This document shows, in pieces, positions 7,951 through 16,150 of a DNA stretch of 64,000 nt (positions are counted from its first letter, which is position 1; each line of letters opens with the position of its first letter). The translations under genes and the position numbers were made by a program. The notes beneath the pieces are model-generated. The model was not told where the DNA came from. It saw only the letters and a list, made by a program, of their open reading frames with translations, and did not search any database. The stretch is taken from positions 248,001-312,000 of the forward strand of contig JAXHLP010000001.1 in assembly GCA_034522155.1 (NCBI GenBank), written 5' to 3'. This DNA is from Salinilacustrithrix sp034522155. GTDB lineage: Bacteria > Actinomycetota > Acidimicrobiia > Acidimicrobiales > Salinilacustritrichaceae.

Positions 7951-8985
7951 CTACACGGCGAAGAACACCCGGGCCACATCGTAGAGCTGGGGATCGACGG
8001 TCTTGAGGCCCTGGGCCTTGGCCTCCTCGAGGGTGATGCGGCCGATCTTGCCGGCCTCGAGGCAGACCATCTCGCCGTAGGCGTGCTCGTGCACCAGGTC
8101 GATGGCCGCCACGCCGTAGCGGGTTGCGAGCACCCGGTCGAAGGCGTTCGGCGTGCCGCCCCGCTGGACGTGGCCGAGGATGATGACCCTGGTCTCGTAC
8201 TCGACCCGGCGCTCGATCTCCCCGCCGATGGTGGTACCGATCCCGCCCAGGCGCTGGTTCCCGTAGACGTCGACCTCGGGCTCGGCGATCTCGAGCGTGT
8301 CCGGCTTGGGCTCCGCGCCCTCGGCGACGACCACGATCGATGCGTAGCGGCCGGCTTCGTGCCGTCTGCGGATGGCATCGCAGACCGCGTCGATGTCGAA
8401 GGGCTCTTCGGGGATGAGGGTGACCGTGGCTCCGCCACCGATCCCCGACCACACCGCGATGTGGCCGGTGTGGCGCCCCATGACCTCGACGACCATGACC
8501 CGGTCGTGCGACTCGGCCGTGGTGTGCAGGCGGTCGATGGCATCGGTGCAGATCTGGACGGCGGTCTGGAACCCGAAGGTCATCTCGGTGCCGGCGAGGT
8601 CGTTGTCGATGGTCTTGGGCACGCCGACGATCGGGAAGCCCCGGACCGCGAGATCCCTCGCGGCCCCGAGCGTGCCATCGCCGCCGACGACGATCACCGC
8701 GTCGATGCCCTGTTCCTCGAGGCACGCCCGGAAGCGGTCGACACCGTCGTCGTCCATGAACGGTTGGTAGCGACTCGTACCGAGGATCGTGCCGCCGATG
8801 GGCAGCTTGCCCCGCAACGCCTCGACGTCGAGGGAGATCAACTCCTGGTCGACGACACCCCGGAAACCGTCCATGAAACCGATGATCTCGTCGCCGTGGA
8901 CGCGCACGCCCTTGCGGACGATCGCCCGGATCACAGCGTTGAGGCCAGGGCAGTCGCCCCCGCCGGTCAGTACTCCGACTCGCAT
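7951..8985 (-). CDS. pfkA: 6-phosphofructokinase
   Basis: A 344-residue protein. N-terminal GVLTGGGDCPGLNAVIR, GGDGT at residues 101-105, PKTIDND at 123-129, MGRHTGHIA, and LGHVQRGG are all present, so this is a group III PfkA. Gly104 together with Lys124 is the combination known from ATP-dependent Streptomyces PFK; PPi-dependent relatives have Asp104. ATP-dependent phosphorylation of fructose 6-phosphate is therefore predicted. A TACCGT box lies 6 nt before ATG 8983-8985 (leaderless pattern). The gene is divergent from the glycerol kinase gene. Confidence 0.95.
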   Translation of the reverse strand: MRVGVLTGGGDCPGLNAVIRAIVRKGVRVHGDEIIGFMDGFRGVVDQELISLDVEALRGKLPIGGTILGTSRYQPFMDDDGVDRFRACLEEQGIDAVIVVGGDGTLGAARDLAVRGFPIVGVPKTIDNDLAGTEMTFGFQTAVQICTDAIDRLHTTAESHDRVMVVEVMGRHTGHIAVWSGIGGGATVTLIPEEPFDIDAVCDAIRRRHEAGRYASIVVVAEGAEPKPDTLEIAEPEVDVYGNQRLGGIGTTIGGEIERRVEYETRVIILGHVQRGGTPNAFDRVLATRYGVAAIDLVHEHAYGEMVCLEAGKIGRITLEEAKAQGLKTVDPQLYDVARVFFAV

Positions 8986-9049
8986 GGGATCACGGTAGCG
9001 AGCCACACGGCCACTGTGACCGGATGGTTCCCCGGTACGTTGCCGGGCC

Positions 9050-10549
9050 ATGGGAGTGGTCATCGCCATCGACGCCGGCACCACCGGTGTCCGGTCATTC
9101 GCCCTCGACGAAACCGGGGTGCCCGTGACCATGGCGTACCGGGAGTTCACCCAGCACTTCCCCCGCCCCGGCTGGGTCGAACACGATGCCAGCGAGATCT
9201 GGGAGGCCGTGCGGACCACGCTGGTGCAGGTCAGCCAGCACCTCGACGCGCCGATCGCAGCCATCGGCATCACCGACCAGCGCGAGACACTGGTCGCCTG
9301 GGATCGACGCACCGGCGAGCCCCGCCACCGGGCGATCGTCTGGCAGGACCGACGAACGGCCAATCGCTGCGATGAGCTGACCCAGGCCGGCCACCTCCCG
9401 CTCGTGCGCGAGACCACGGGGCTCGTGCTCGATCCGTACTTCTCCGGCACCAAGGCCGAGTGGCTGCTTCGCCCCACCGACCAGGGCGGAGGCGGCGTCG
9501 AGGCCGACGAGCACCTGGCCCTCGGCACGATCGACACGTGGCTGGTGTGGCAGCTCACCGGGGGTGCCGTGCACGCCACCGAGCCGTCGAACGCCTCGCG
9601 CACGATGCTCTTCGACATCCGGTCCCTGACCTGGTCCGATGAGCTCTGCGAGCTGCTCGGCGTGCCGCCCGCGGCACTGGCCGATGTCGTCCCGTCGTCG
9701 GGACGGTTCGGCACCACGGCCGTGGGCGTCGGCGTCCCGGCTGGTATCCCGATCTCGGGCATCGCCGGCGACCAGCAGGCCGCGCTGTTCGGCCAGGCCT
9801 GCTTCGAACCGGGCATGACCAAGAACACCTACGGCACCGGCTCGTTCGTGCTCATGAACGTCGGGCACGCATGCCCCGAGCCGGTCGAAGGGCTGCTGTC
9901 GACCGTGGCGTGGAGCATCGGCGACGTCGACCCCGCCACCACGACCTACGCGCTCGAGGGCGCGATCTTCTCGACCGGGTCGGCCATCCAGTGGCTCCGC
10001 GACGGACTCGGGATCATCGAGGAGGCAGCCGAGACCGGTCCACTCGCCGAGTCGGTCCCCGACGCCGACGGCGTGGTCCTCGTGCCGGCGTTCACCGGGC
10101 TGGGCTCGCCGTGGTGGGACCCCTATGCCCGCGGGACGATCATCGGCATCACGCGCGGCACCACCCGCGCCCACCTGGCGAGAGCTACGGTGGAGTCGAT
10201 GGTGTTCCAGACCCGCGACGTGGTCGATGCCATGTCGGTGGCATCGGGACACGACGTCACGGCGATGCGTGTCGACGGCGGCGCGTCGGTGATGGACCTG
10301 CTCCTCCAGCTCCAGGCCGACCAGCTCCAGGTCCCCGTGGCCCGGCCCCAGGTGCAGGAGACCACCGCCCTGGGCGCGGCCTACCTCGCCGGCCTGGCCG
10401 AGGGCGTGTGGGACTCCCCCGCCGATGTCACCACCAACTGGCAGCTCGACGTCGAGGTCGAGCCGGCCGTCGACCGCGCCACCGCCGACGCCGCCCATGC
10501 CACCTGGCTCCGGGCGGTCGACCGTTCGAGGGACTGGGCCACCGACTGA
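9050..10549 (+). CDS. glpK: Glycerol kinase
   Basis: A 499-residue FGGY kinase with DAGTTGVRS at the N terminus, ITDQRET, IVWQDRRT, LDPYFSGTK, IDTWLVWQLT, AGDQQAALFGQ, KNTYGTGSF and the C-terminal MRVDGGASVMDLLLQLQAD, which fit glycerol kinase closely (E. coli GlpK is 502 residues). It makes sn-glycerol 3-phosphate from glycerol and ATP. TACGTT sits 8 nt upstream of ATG 9050. It is not next to glpD, which is 30 kb away together with a second FGGY kinase. Confidence 0.94.
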   Translation: MGVVIAIDAGTTGVRSFALDETGVPVTMAYREFTQHFPRPGWVEHDASEIWEAVRTTLVQVSQHLDAPIAAIGITDQRETLVAWDRRTGEPRHRAIVWQDRRTANRCDELTQAGHLPLVRETTGLVLDPYFSGTKAEWLLRPTDQGGGGVEADEHLALGTIDTWLVWQLTGGAVHATEPSNASRTMLFDIRSLTWSDELCELLGVPPAALADVVPSSGRFGTTAVGVGVPAGIPISGIAGDQQAALFGQACFEPGMTKNTYGTGSFVLMNVGHACPEPVEGLLSTVAWSIGDVDPATTTYALEGAIFSTGSAIQWLRDGLGIIEEAAETGPLAESVPDADGVVLVPAFTGLGSPWWDPYARGTIIGITRGTTRAHLARATVESMVFQTRDVVDAMSVASGHDVTAMRVDGGASVMDLLLQLQADQLQVPVARPQVQETTALGAAYLAGLAEGVWDSPADVTTNWQLDVEVEPAVDRATADAAHATWLRAVDRSRDWATD

Positions 10550-10568
10550 GCACGGTGGATCGCCGAGG

Positions 10569-11252
10569 CTATCCGCCCCAGCCCGACGAGCTGCTCGGAT
10601 GGGCCCGCTTCACCCAGTCGAGCAGGCGGGTGTCGGCGATGCGGGCGAGGGCCGACACCTGGCGGCGCTCGCGGGAGCGGAATCCCGAGCCCGTCCGACC
10701 GACGACGAGCGCCAACCCGGCGGCCGGGAGCGGTGCCCACACGACGTCGTCGGGCCCCTGGTCGGTGGCCGCCGCGAGCTGAGCCGACGACCGGCTGCCC
10801 TCGACGAAGGCCACCAACCACGCGGCCGGAGGCACGTCACCGTCGACGGCGAGCACCGCACCGTCGTCGAGCTGCACGACCGCCGCCCACACACCGCCGA
10901 GGACGCGACGACCATGGGTCACCACCGCATCGAGCAGCTCGGCCCGGTCGGCGGCGCCGACGACGATCGCCGCCGTCTCGAGCGCGTCGGCTCGCGGATC
11001 GTGGCTCGTGCCATCGACAGGGTGGATCTCTTCGACGTCGACACCGTCGACCGCGCGGATCTCGCTCACGAGGAGGTCGACCAACCCGTCGTCGGGGATC
11101 TGGACGGCGAGCTCGTCGACGGCCCGACCGGCGCCACGCTCGAGGATGTCGATGCCGACGATCTCACCGCGCACCGCGCCGATGCGGCTGGCCACCTGCC
11201 CCAGCGCGCCGGGTCGGTCGGCAAGCCACACACGGACGACGTAGGTTTCCAT
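10569..11252 (-). CDS. ACT-domain protein
   Basis: A 227-residue protein. The N-terminal ~70 residues (VRVWLADRPGALGQVASRIGAVRGEIVGIDILE) form an ACT domain, a ligand-binding fold usually sensing amino acids. The C-terminal part (about 90-215) has a possible GAF-like alternation, ending in a tryptophan/serine-rich tail, with no clear motif. Function unknown; probably an actinobacterial regulatory protein. TACCGT lies 7 nt before ATG 11250-11252. It is convergent with glpK. Confidence 0.75.
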   Translation of the reverse strand: METYVVRVWLADRPGALGQVASRIGAVRGEIVGIDILERGAGRAVDELAVQIPDDGLVDLLVSEIRAVDGVDVEEIHPVDGTSHDPRADALETAAIVVGAADRAELLDAVVTHGRRVLGGVWAAVVQLDDGAVLAVDGDVPPAAWLVAFVEGSRSSAQLAAATDQGPDDVVWAPLPAAGLALVVGRTGSGFRSRERRQVSALARIADTRLLDWVKRAHPSSSSGWGG

Positions 11253-11364
11253 GGCGGGTACGGTACGCGGGAGCTGTGAACGCCCGGTTTCACCGGTCCG
11301 ACGTCCGCGTGATCATCGCCCGACCGGCGGCGGACCACGACCGGCCACGGTGGCCGTGACTCCG

Positions 11365-11388
11365 CTTGACCAGGTGGTCAAGTACGAT
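11365..11388 (+). promoter_or_regulatory. Promoter with perfect palindromic operator for the TetR gene
   Basis: CTTGACCAGGTGGTCAAG (11365-11382) is an 8+8 bp perfect inverted repeat with a 2-nt centre. It directly abuts a TACGAT -10-like box (11383-11388), which is 8 nt before ATG 11397. A TetR dimer bound here would block the promoter, so autoregulation is likely. Confidence 0.75.
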
Positions 11389-11396
11389 CGGCCATC

Positions 11397-12008
11397 ATGG
11401 CCAAGCAACTCACGCCCCGCGGCGAGCAACGCCGCAATGAGCTGCTGGCGTTCGCGACCAAGCGATTCGCCGCCAACGGGTACCACCCGACGTCGGTCGC
11501 CGAGCTGGTCGACGGCCTCGGCGTGGGCAAGGGCGTCTTCTACTGGTACTTCGACTCCAAGGAGGAGCTCTTCGTGGAGATCCTCCGCGAGGCCGAGCGG
11601 GCCCTTCGCCGGGCGCAGTGGGAGGCCATGGACGATGACCCCGATCCGATCCGACGCCTCGAGACCGGTATCCGGGCATCCATGCACTGGTGGAACGAAC
11701 ACCGCGACCTCTACCGGCTCATCGAGTTCGCCCGGACCGAGGCGAGCTTCGCCTCCGGTGTGCGCAAGGGTGAGAAGGTCGCACTCGACGACACCCGCAA
11801 GCTGGTGCAGGCCGCCATGGATGCCGGTCAGATCCCCGACGGCAACGCGGTCGTCACGGCCCAGGCGATCCTCGGCGTCAGCTCGGTGCTGGCCCGCACG
11901 CAGCTCCTCGGTCGCAAGCGGCCGCCCGACGAGGTCGCCGACGAGGTGATCGACTTCTGCCGGTACGGGCTGAACGGCACGCGCCCCGAGGCCCGTCGCT
12001 CGGCCTGA
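11397..12008 (+). CDS. TetR family transcriptional regulator
   Basis: A 203-residue protein. The N-terminal DNA-binding domain (RRNELLAFATKRFAANGYHPTSVAELVDGLGVGKGVFYWYFDSKEELF, spread over about residues 12-58) has the classical TetR helix-turn-helix with GVGKGVFYWYF as recognition helix; the C-terminal helical domain binds an unknown ligand. The palindrome immediately upstream is probably its own operator. No target operon is adjacent: the next gene is convergent, so it may regulate distant genes. Confidence 0.9.
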   Translation: MAKQLTPRGEQRRNELLAFATKRFAANGYHPTSVAELVDGLGVGKGVFYWYFDSKEELFVEILREAERALRRAQWEAMDDDPDPIRRLETGIRASMHWWNEHRDLYRLIEFARTEASFASGVRKGEKVALDDTRKLVQAAMDAGQIPDGNAVVTAQAILGVSSVLARTQLLGRKRPPDEVADEVIDFCRYGLNGTRPEARRSA

Positions 12009-12103
12009 TGAGTCGTTCGTCGCTCCCTGCGGGAGCTTCTCACTTCGAGAGTTGCTCGGCAACCGGCGTGCCGGCGGCCTCGCAACGTCTCCGGCCGCCA
12101 CCC
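12009..12103 (+). repeat. Stop-codon-linked 3' UTR repeat, copy A
   Basis: This begins with TGAGTCG directly after the TetR stop. It contains a perfect hairpin GCTCCC-tgc-GGGAGC (12022-12036), then CTTCGAGAG, and a distal box CAACGTCTCC. Two further copies (13909-13990 and 19347-19428) share the order of these blocks and also begin at a stop codon. It may act as a terminator or mRNA 3'-end structure for the TetR gene. Copy A is ~10 bp longer, with an extra short inverted stretch in the middle. Confidence 0.75.
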
Positions 12104-12138
12104 GCAACGCCGCCGAATGTCTCGAGCGCCCGTCCCGC

Positions 12139-13323
12139 TTACTCGGTGCCCTGGAGCTCGGGCAGGGCCTTCTTCAGACCCCGGATGCCCTGCTGGATGC
12201 GCTGCTCGTTCTCGATGAGCGCGAAGCGGACGTGCCCCTCGCCGCCAGGGCCGAACCCGACGCCGGGCGAGCAGGCGACGTGGGCCTCGGTGACCAGCAT
12301 CTTGGCGAACTCGACCGAACCGAGGTGGCGGTAGGGCTCGGGGATCGGCGCCCAGGCGAACATGGTCCCTCGGGGGCGTGGCATCTCCCAGCCGATGCGG
12401 TCGAGCCCGTCGCAGAGCACGTCGCGTCGCGACTGGTAGATGGCCGCCACCTCCTTGGGGAACTCGGTGGCCTCGTTGAGCGTGACCGTGGCCGCGATCT
12501 GGATCGGCTGGAACGTGCCGTAGTCGAGGTAGCTCTTGAGCTTGGCCAACGCGCCCACGACCTCGGCGTTGCCGACCATGAAGGCGACTCGCCAACCGGC
12601 CATCGAGAACGACTTGGTCATCGAGTACAGCTCGACCGCGCACTCCATGGCCCCTTCGGCCTGCATGATCGACGGTGGCTGGAAGCCGTCGAAGCCGAGC
12701 TCGGCGTAGGCGTTGTCGTGGACGACCACGACGTCGTGCTCGCGGGCGAAGTCGACGAGGCCTTGGAAGAAGTCGAGATCGACGCACTTGGCCGTGGGGT
12801 TGTGCGGGAACGACACGACGATGACACGGGGCTGGGGCCAGGAGTAGGTGAACTGGTGGCGGAGCCGGTCGAGCAGGTCGCCGTCGCCGTACATCGGGAT
12901 CTCGCGGATACTGGCGCCGGCGAAGAGCGGACCCCACAGGTGGATCGGGTAGCTGGGTGACGGGACGAGCGCGGAGTCGCCGGGCCCGAGCAGGACCCAG
13001 CACAGGTGGGAGTACCCCTCCTTCGCGCCGATGGTGGCCACGACCTCGGTCTCGGGATCGAGGCTCACGCCGAACCGCCGCAGGTACAGATCAGCCGCAG
13101 CCTGGCGCAGCTTCGGGATGCCCTTGGACTGCGAGTACCGGTGGTTCCGGCCGAGCTGGGCGGCTTCGGACAGCTTCTCGACCGCGATGTCGGGCGAGGG
13201 CAGGTCGGGGTTCCCGAATCCCAGGTCGACGATGTCCTCGCCGGCGCGCCGTGCCTGCATCTTGAGCCCGTTGATGATCGTGAACACGTACGGCGGCAGG
13301 CCGGTGATGCGGCGGAACTCCAT
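12139..13323 (-). CDS. alaC: Alanine transaminase-like class I/II aminotransferase
   Basis: A 394-residue PLP enzyme. The N terminus (MEFRRITGLPPYVFTIINGLK) closely resembles AlaC/YfdZ-type glutamate-pyruvate aminotransferases. VVSFPHNPTAK, VVHDNAYAELGFDG and the lysine motif SMTKSFSMAGWRVAF (Schiff-base Lys) are present. It likely interconverts alanine and pyruvate with glutamate/2-oxoglutarate. A TACCCT box is 6 nt before ATG 13321-13323. It is divergent from the inorganic pyrophosphatase gene. Confidence 0.9.
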   Translation of the reverse strand: MEFRRITGLPPYVFTIINGLKMQARRAGEDIVDLGFGNPDLPSPDIAVEKLSEAAQLGRNHRYSQSKGIPKLRQAAADLYLRRFGVSLDPETEVVATIGAKEGYSHLCWVLLGPGDSALVPSPSYPIHLWGPLFAGASIREIPMYGDGDLLDRLRHQFTYSWPQPRVIVVSFPHNPTAKCVDLDFFQGLVDFAREHDVVVVHDNAYAELGFDGFQPPSIMQAEGAMECAVELYSMTKSFSMAGWRVAFMVGNAEVVGALAKLKSYLDYGTFQPIQIAATVTLNEATEFPKEVAAIYQSRRDVLCDGLDRIGWEMPRPRGTMFAWAPIPEPYRHLGSVEFAKMLVTEAHVACSPGVGFGPGGEGHVRFALIENEQRIQQGIRGLKKALPELQGTE

Positions 13324-13409
13324 GCCCCGAGGGTATCTGCGCAGCCGGCGGCCGATGGACGACCTTTCTCCGCCACGGTGAATCCGCCGGCCGAGGCAGG
13401 ATGGGCGCC

Positions 13410-13907
13410 ATGGAAACCGTCGACGTGGTCGTGGAGATCCCCCAGGGCAGCCGGAACAAGTACGAGTACGACCATGAGCGCCATGTCTTCCGCCTCGACC
13501 GCCGGCTGTTCTCGGCCACGGTCTACCCCGCCGACTACGGCTTCATCCCCGACACCCTGGGCGAGGACGGTGACCCCCTCGACGCGCTCGTGGTCATGGA
13601 CGAGCCCACCTTCCCCGGTTGCTGGATCGAGGCCCGACCGGTCGGGGTGTTCTGGATGACCGACGACGCCGGACCCGACGCCAAGATCATCTGCGTGCCC
13701 GCGGGCGACCCCCGCTGGGAGGGCGTATCCGAGATCGACGACCTGCCCTCCTACCTCCGGGCCGAGATCGAGCACTTCTTCACCGTCTACAAGGACCTCG
13801 AGCCCCACAAGTTCTCCTCGACGCGCGGCTTCGAGGGCTCGACCGCGGCCTGGACCGAGATCCGAGCGGCTCTCGCCCGGCACGGCTCAGGACATGCGCC
13901 GGACTGA
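13410..13907 (+). CDS. ppa: Inorganic pyrophosphatase (family I)
   Basis: A 165-residue protein from ATG 13410 (an ATG at 13401 adds three residues). VVEIPQGSRNKYEYDH, DYGFIPDTLGEDGDPLDALV and GDPRWE are the family I signature, with the D-x-D-P-x-D metal site. It hydrolyses pyrophosphate to phosphate, pulling biosynthetic reactions forward. The chosen start gives METVDVVVEIP, which aligns with the mycobacterial enzyme; AGG at 13398-13400 is a plausible ribosome binding site. Its stop is separated from the ROK gene only by repeat copy C. Confidence 0.95.
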   Translation: METVDVVVEIPQGSRNKYEYDHERHVFRLDRRLFSATVYPADYGFIPDTLGEDGDPLDALVVMDEPTFPGCWIEARPVGVFWMTDDAGPDAKIICVPAGDPRWEGVSEIDDLPSYLRAEIEHFFTVYKDLEPHKFSSTRGFEGSTAAWTEIRAALARHGSGHAPD

Positions 13908-13908
13908 G

Positions 13909-13990
13909 GGTCGGCGCCAGGAGACGTCCTGAGCCCCCAGCGAACAACTCTCGAAGCGAGAAAGGCGCCCAGCGCCTGACGAACGGCTCA
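13909..13990 (-). repeat. Stop-codon-linked 3' UTR repeat, copy C
   Basis: Read from the ROK kinase stop (13988-13990) on the minus strand, the copy runs TGAGCCGTTCGTC, a hairpin, CTTCGAGAG, GACGTCTCCTGGCGCC and ends 1 nt before the ppa stop. The stem here is AGGCGC-cca-GCGCCT on the plus strand (13963-13977) instead of GCTCCC/GGGAGC, so pairing is kept while the sequence changed. Confidence 0.72.
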
Positions 13991-14947
13991 GGCTGAGCGG
14001 CCGAGCACGCCTTCCCCGGCCGCCAGCAGCGCCGCGCCGACCGCACCCGCTCGCTCGCCCGCCCGGGCGACCGCGATGGGCACGACCGGGCGGCGCGACG
14101 CGCCGATCACCTCGTCGACCACGGCGGCGTCGATCCGATCGAGGAGCACATCGTGAGCGTCCATCACTCCCCCGCCCAGGACCACGATCGACGGATCGAG
14201 CAGGTCGACGAGGTTGGCGATGCCGAGCGCGAGCCACCAGGCGAAGTCGTCGAGCACCTCGCCGGCGCCCCCGGACCCGTCGCGGGCCACGGCCACGACG
14301 TGCTCACCCCGAACCGCCTCGGCGTCGCCGCCCGCGAGCGCGACCGCCTCCGGGAGGCGTCCGGCCACCGCCGCGTGGCGGCCGAGCCGACCCAGGCCCG
14401 ACCCGGAGGCCAAGCGCTCCCAGCAGCCCCTGCGGCCACACGGACAGCGGGGTCCGGCCGGATCGACGACCATGTGCCCGGGCTCGCCGGCGAAGCCATG
14501 GGCACCGTGGCGGATCTCGCCGTCGACAACCAGGCCACCCCCGATTCCGGTGCCGATGGTCAGCAGGATGCCATCGCGATGGCCGGCACCGGCACCGAAG
14601 CGGAACTCGGCGACGGCGGCACACGTGGCGTCGTTGTCGGCCACGACCGGCGCACCGAGCCGGCCGCCCAGCTCGGTGCCCAGCGAAAGGCCCTCCACAC
14701 CCGGCAGGTTGGGACCGAACCGGAACGTGTCGTCGTCGCCGACCAGACCCGGCATCCCGACCCCGACCGGGGTTCCGGGTTCGGGTTCGAGCTCGCGGAC
14801 CAGCGCCTCGATGGCCTCGACCAGGGCCACCGGTCCCGCGGGAGTCGGACGCCTGGCGTCGCGAATGACCTCGGTGGCGCGGTCGTCGTCGACGAGCACC
14901 CCCAGCAGCTTGGTGCCACCGACGTCGATCCCGACGCTCCGCGTCAT
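13988..14947 (-). CDS. ROK family sugar kinase, probable glucokinase
   Basis: A 319-residue protein with GIDVGGTKLLG (ATP site), VGMPGLV, NLPGVEG, DNDATCAAVAE, LTIGTGIGGGLV and the ROK zinc motif CPCGRRGCWE. Length and motifs fit bacterial polyphosphate/ATP glucokinases of the ROK group, giving glucose 6-phosphate; another hexose is possible. No N-terminal DNA-binding domain is present, so it is not a ROK repressor. The eRF1-like gene ends 7 bp upstream of its start, so both are probably co-transcribed. Confidence 0.88.
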   Translation of the reverse strand: MTRSVGIDVGGTKLLGVLVDDDRATEVIRDARRPTPAGPVALVEAIEALVRELEPEPGTPVGVGMPGLVGDDDTFRFGPNLPGVEGLSLGTELGGRLGAPVVADNDATCAAVAEFRFGAGAGHRDGILLTIGTGIGGGLVVDGEIRHGAHGFAGEPGHMVVDPAGPRCPCGRRGCWERLASGSGLGRLGRHAAVAGRLPEAVALAGGDAEAVRGEHVVAVARDGSGGAGEVLDDFAWWLALGIANLVDLLDPSIVVLGGGVMDAHDVLLDRIDAAVVDEVIGASRRPVVPIAVARAGERAGAVGAALLAAGEGVLGRSA

Positions 14948-14954
14948 CCGGAAC

Positions 14955-16061
14955 TCAGTACCGGAGGTGTGCGCCGATGCGGCCCAGCACGTCGAGGTCG
15001 GCGTTGCCGCTGCACATCTCCACGACGCTGCGACCGGCCAGTGCGTCGTCGACGGCGTGCTCGACGACATCGTCGACGTGGCGCATCTCGTCGCCGCAAA
15101 CGCACTGGCGCCCGACCGTCGCCAGCCGGCCGCAGCCGGGACACCGCCAACCCTCGGCCTCGTACCCGGCCGAGACGACCAGGGTCTCGACCCGCTGCTC
15201 GGCGAGCGCGTCCAGCGCGGCGTCGAGCCCGGCGACGGCTCGCCGATCCGCGCCGACGGCAGCGCGCAGTGACTCGACGATCTCGGTTTCGCGCTCGTGC
15301 TCGATGTCGGCAGCCATCTGCATGATCGCCGTCCGGACCGCGGACTCCGACGCGGACGGTTCCACCCCGAGCGGTCCCCGCAGCCGCTCGCGGAGATACG
15401 GGTGGAGGTCGGCCTCGAGCTCGCCGGCCAGGTGCTCCGGCACGGCGAGCACGACGTGGTCGAACCCGTGGGTCTGGAACGCGGACCACAGCAAGCGGGC
15501 GGCGTGGCGCAGGTGCTGGTGCTCGAGCTCCTCGCGGTGGTCCTCGACCCCGCCGCGATCGTGCTCGCCCACGGTGTCGTAGTCACGTCCGATCTCGTCG
15601 ATCACCTCGGTGTGCTCGACCAGTTGGTCGAGGTGGTACACGTACACCCGAGCGTGGGTCTTGTCCGCGAGCAACGCGCCGATGGTCGCGGTCTGTTGCA
15701 CCACCGTCTCCAGCTGGCCCACGGCCGGGGCCGAGTTGACGACCAGCTGCGAGCGAACCGGCACGGGCAACTCGACCACCTGCCAGAGATCCTCGGCCAC
15801 GCTCGAGAACACCGCGACGCCCCGGACACGCGACCGGTCGAACCCGTTGCGCACGAGCGCCTCGATGCGGGCCAGGTCTGCGTCGCTGCAATCATGGGCG
15901 GCCTGGTCCCGGTGTCGGCGAACCATCGAGTCGAAGACCCGTTCGTAGTCGACCTCCCGGACGTGTCGCCGCCCGTCGACGTCCAGGTAGCACGACGTCA
16001 CCCCCTGCTCGCTCCGGACGGCTGCCAACGATCGGATGACGTCTTCGCTGATCGCGGTCAC
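14955..16061 (-). CDS. Bacterial eRF1-like (baeRF / Vms1-type) protein
   Basis: A 368-residue protein from GTG 16059-16061, preceded by a GGGA ribosome site. It has an N-terminal domain with VTSCYLDVDGRRHVREVDYERVF, a middle domain resembling eRF1 domain 2 (FQTHGFDHVVLAVPEHLAGEL), and a C-terminal zinc ribbon (CPGCGRL...CVCG). Bacterial eRF1-like proteins are thought to act in ribosome rescue as peptidyl-tRNA hydrolases. I see no GGQ tripeptide, so the mechanism is uncertain. It lies directly upstream of the ROK kinase. Confidence 0.7.
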   Translation of the reverse strand: MTAISEDVIRSLAAVRSEQGVTSCYLDVDGRRHVREVDYERVFDSMVRRHRDQAAHDCSDADLARIEALVRNGFDRSRVRGVAVFSSVAEDLWQVVELPVPVRSQLVVNSAPAVGQLETVVQQTATIGALLADKTHARVYVYHLDQLVEHTEVIDEIGRDYDTVGEHDRGGVEDHREELEHQHLRHAARLLWSAFQTHGFDHVVLAVPEHLAGELEADLHPYLRERLRGPLGVEPSASESAVRTAIMQMAADIEHERETEIVESLRAAVGADRRAVAGLDAALDALAEQRVETLVVSAGYEAEGWRCPGCGRLATVGRQCVCGDEMRHVDDVVEHAVDDALAGRSVVEMCSGNADLDVLGRIGAHLRY

Positions 16062-16150
16062 GTGGGCGCTCCCTCTCGAGGTTCGTCGTGGCACATCTCA
16101 ACCGTGGTCGCATCGTAGGTCCGCGAGGACGCGGCCCGCGACGACGGCGA

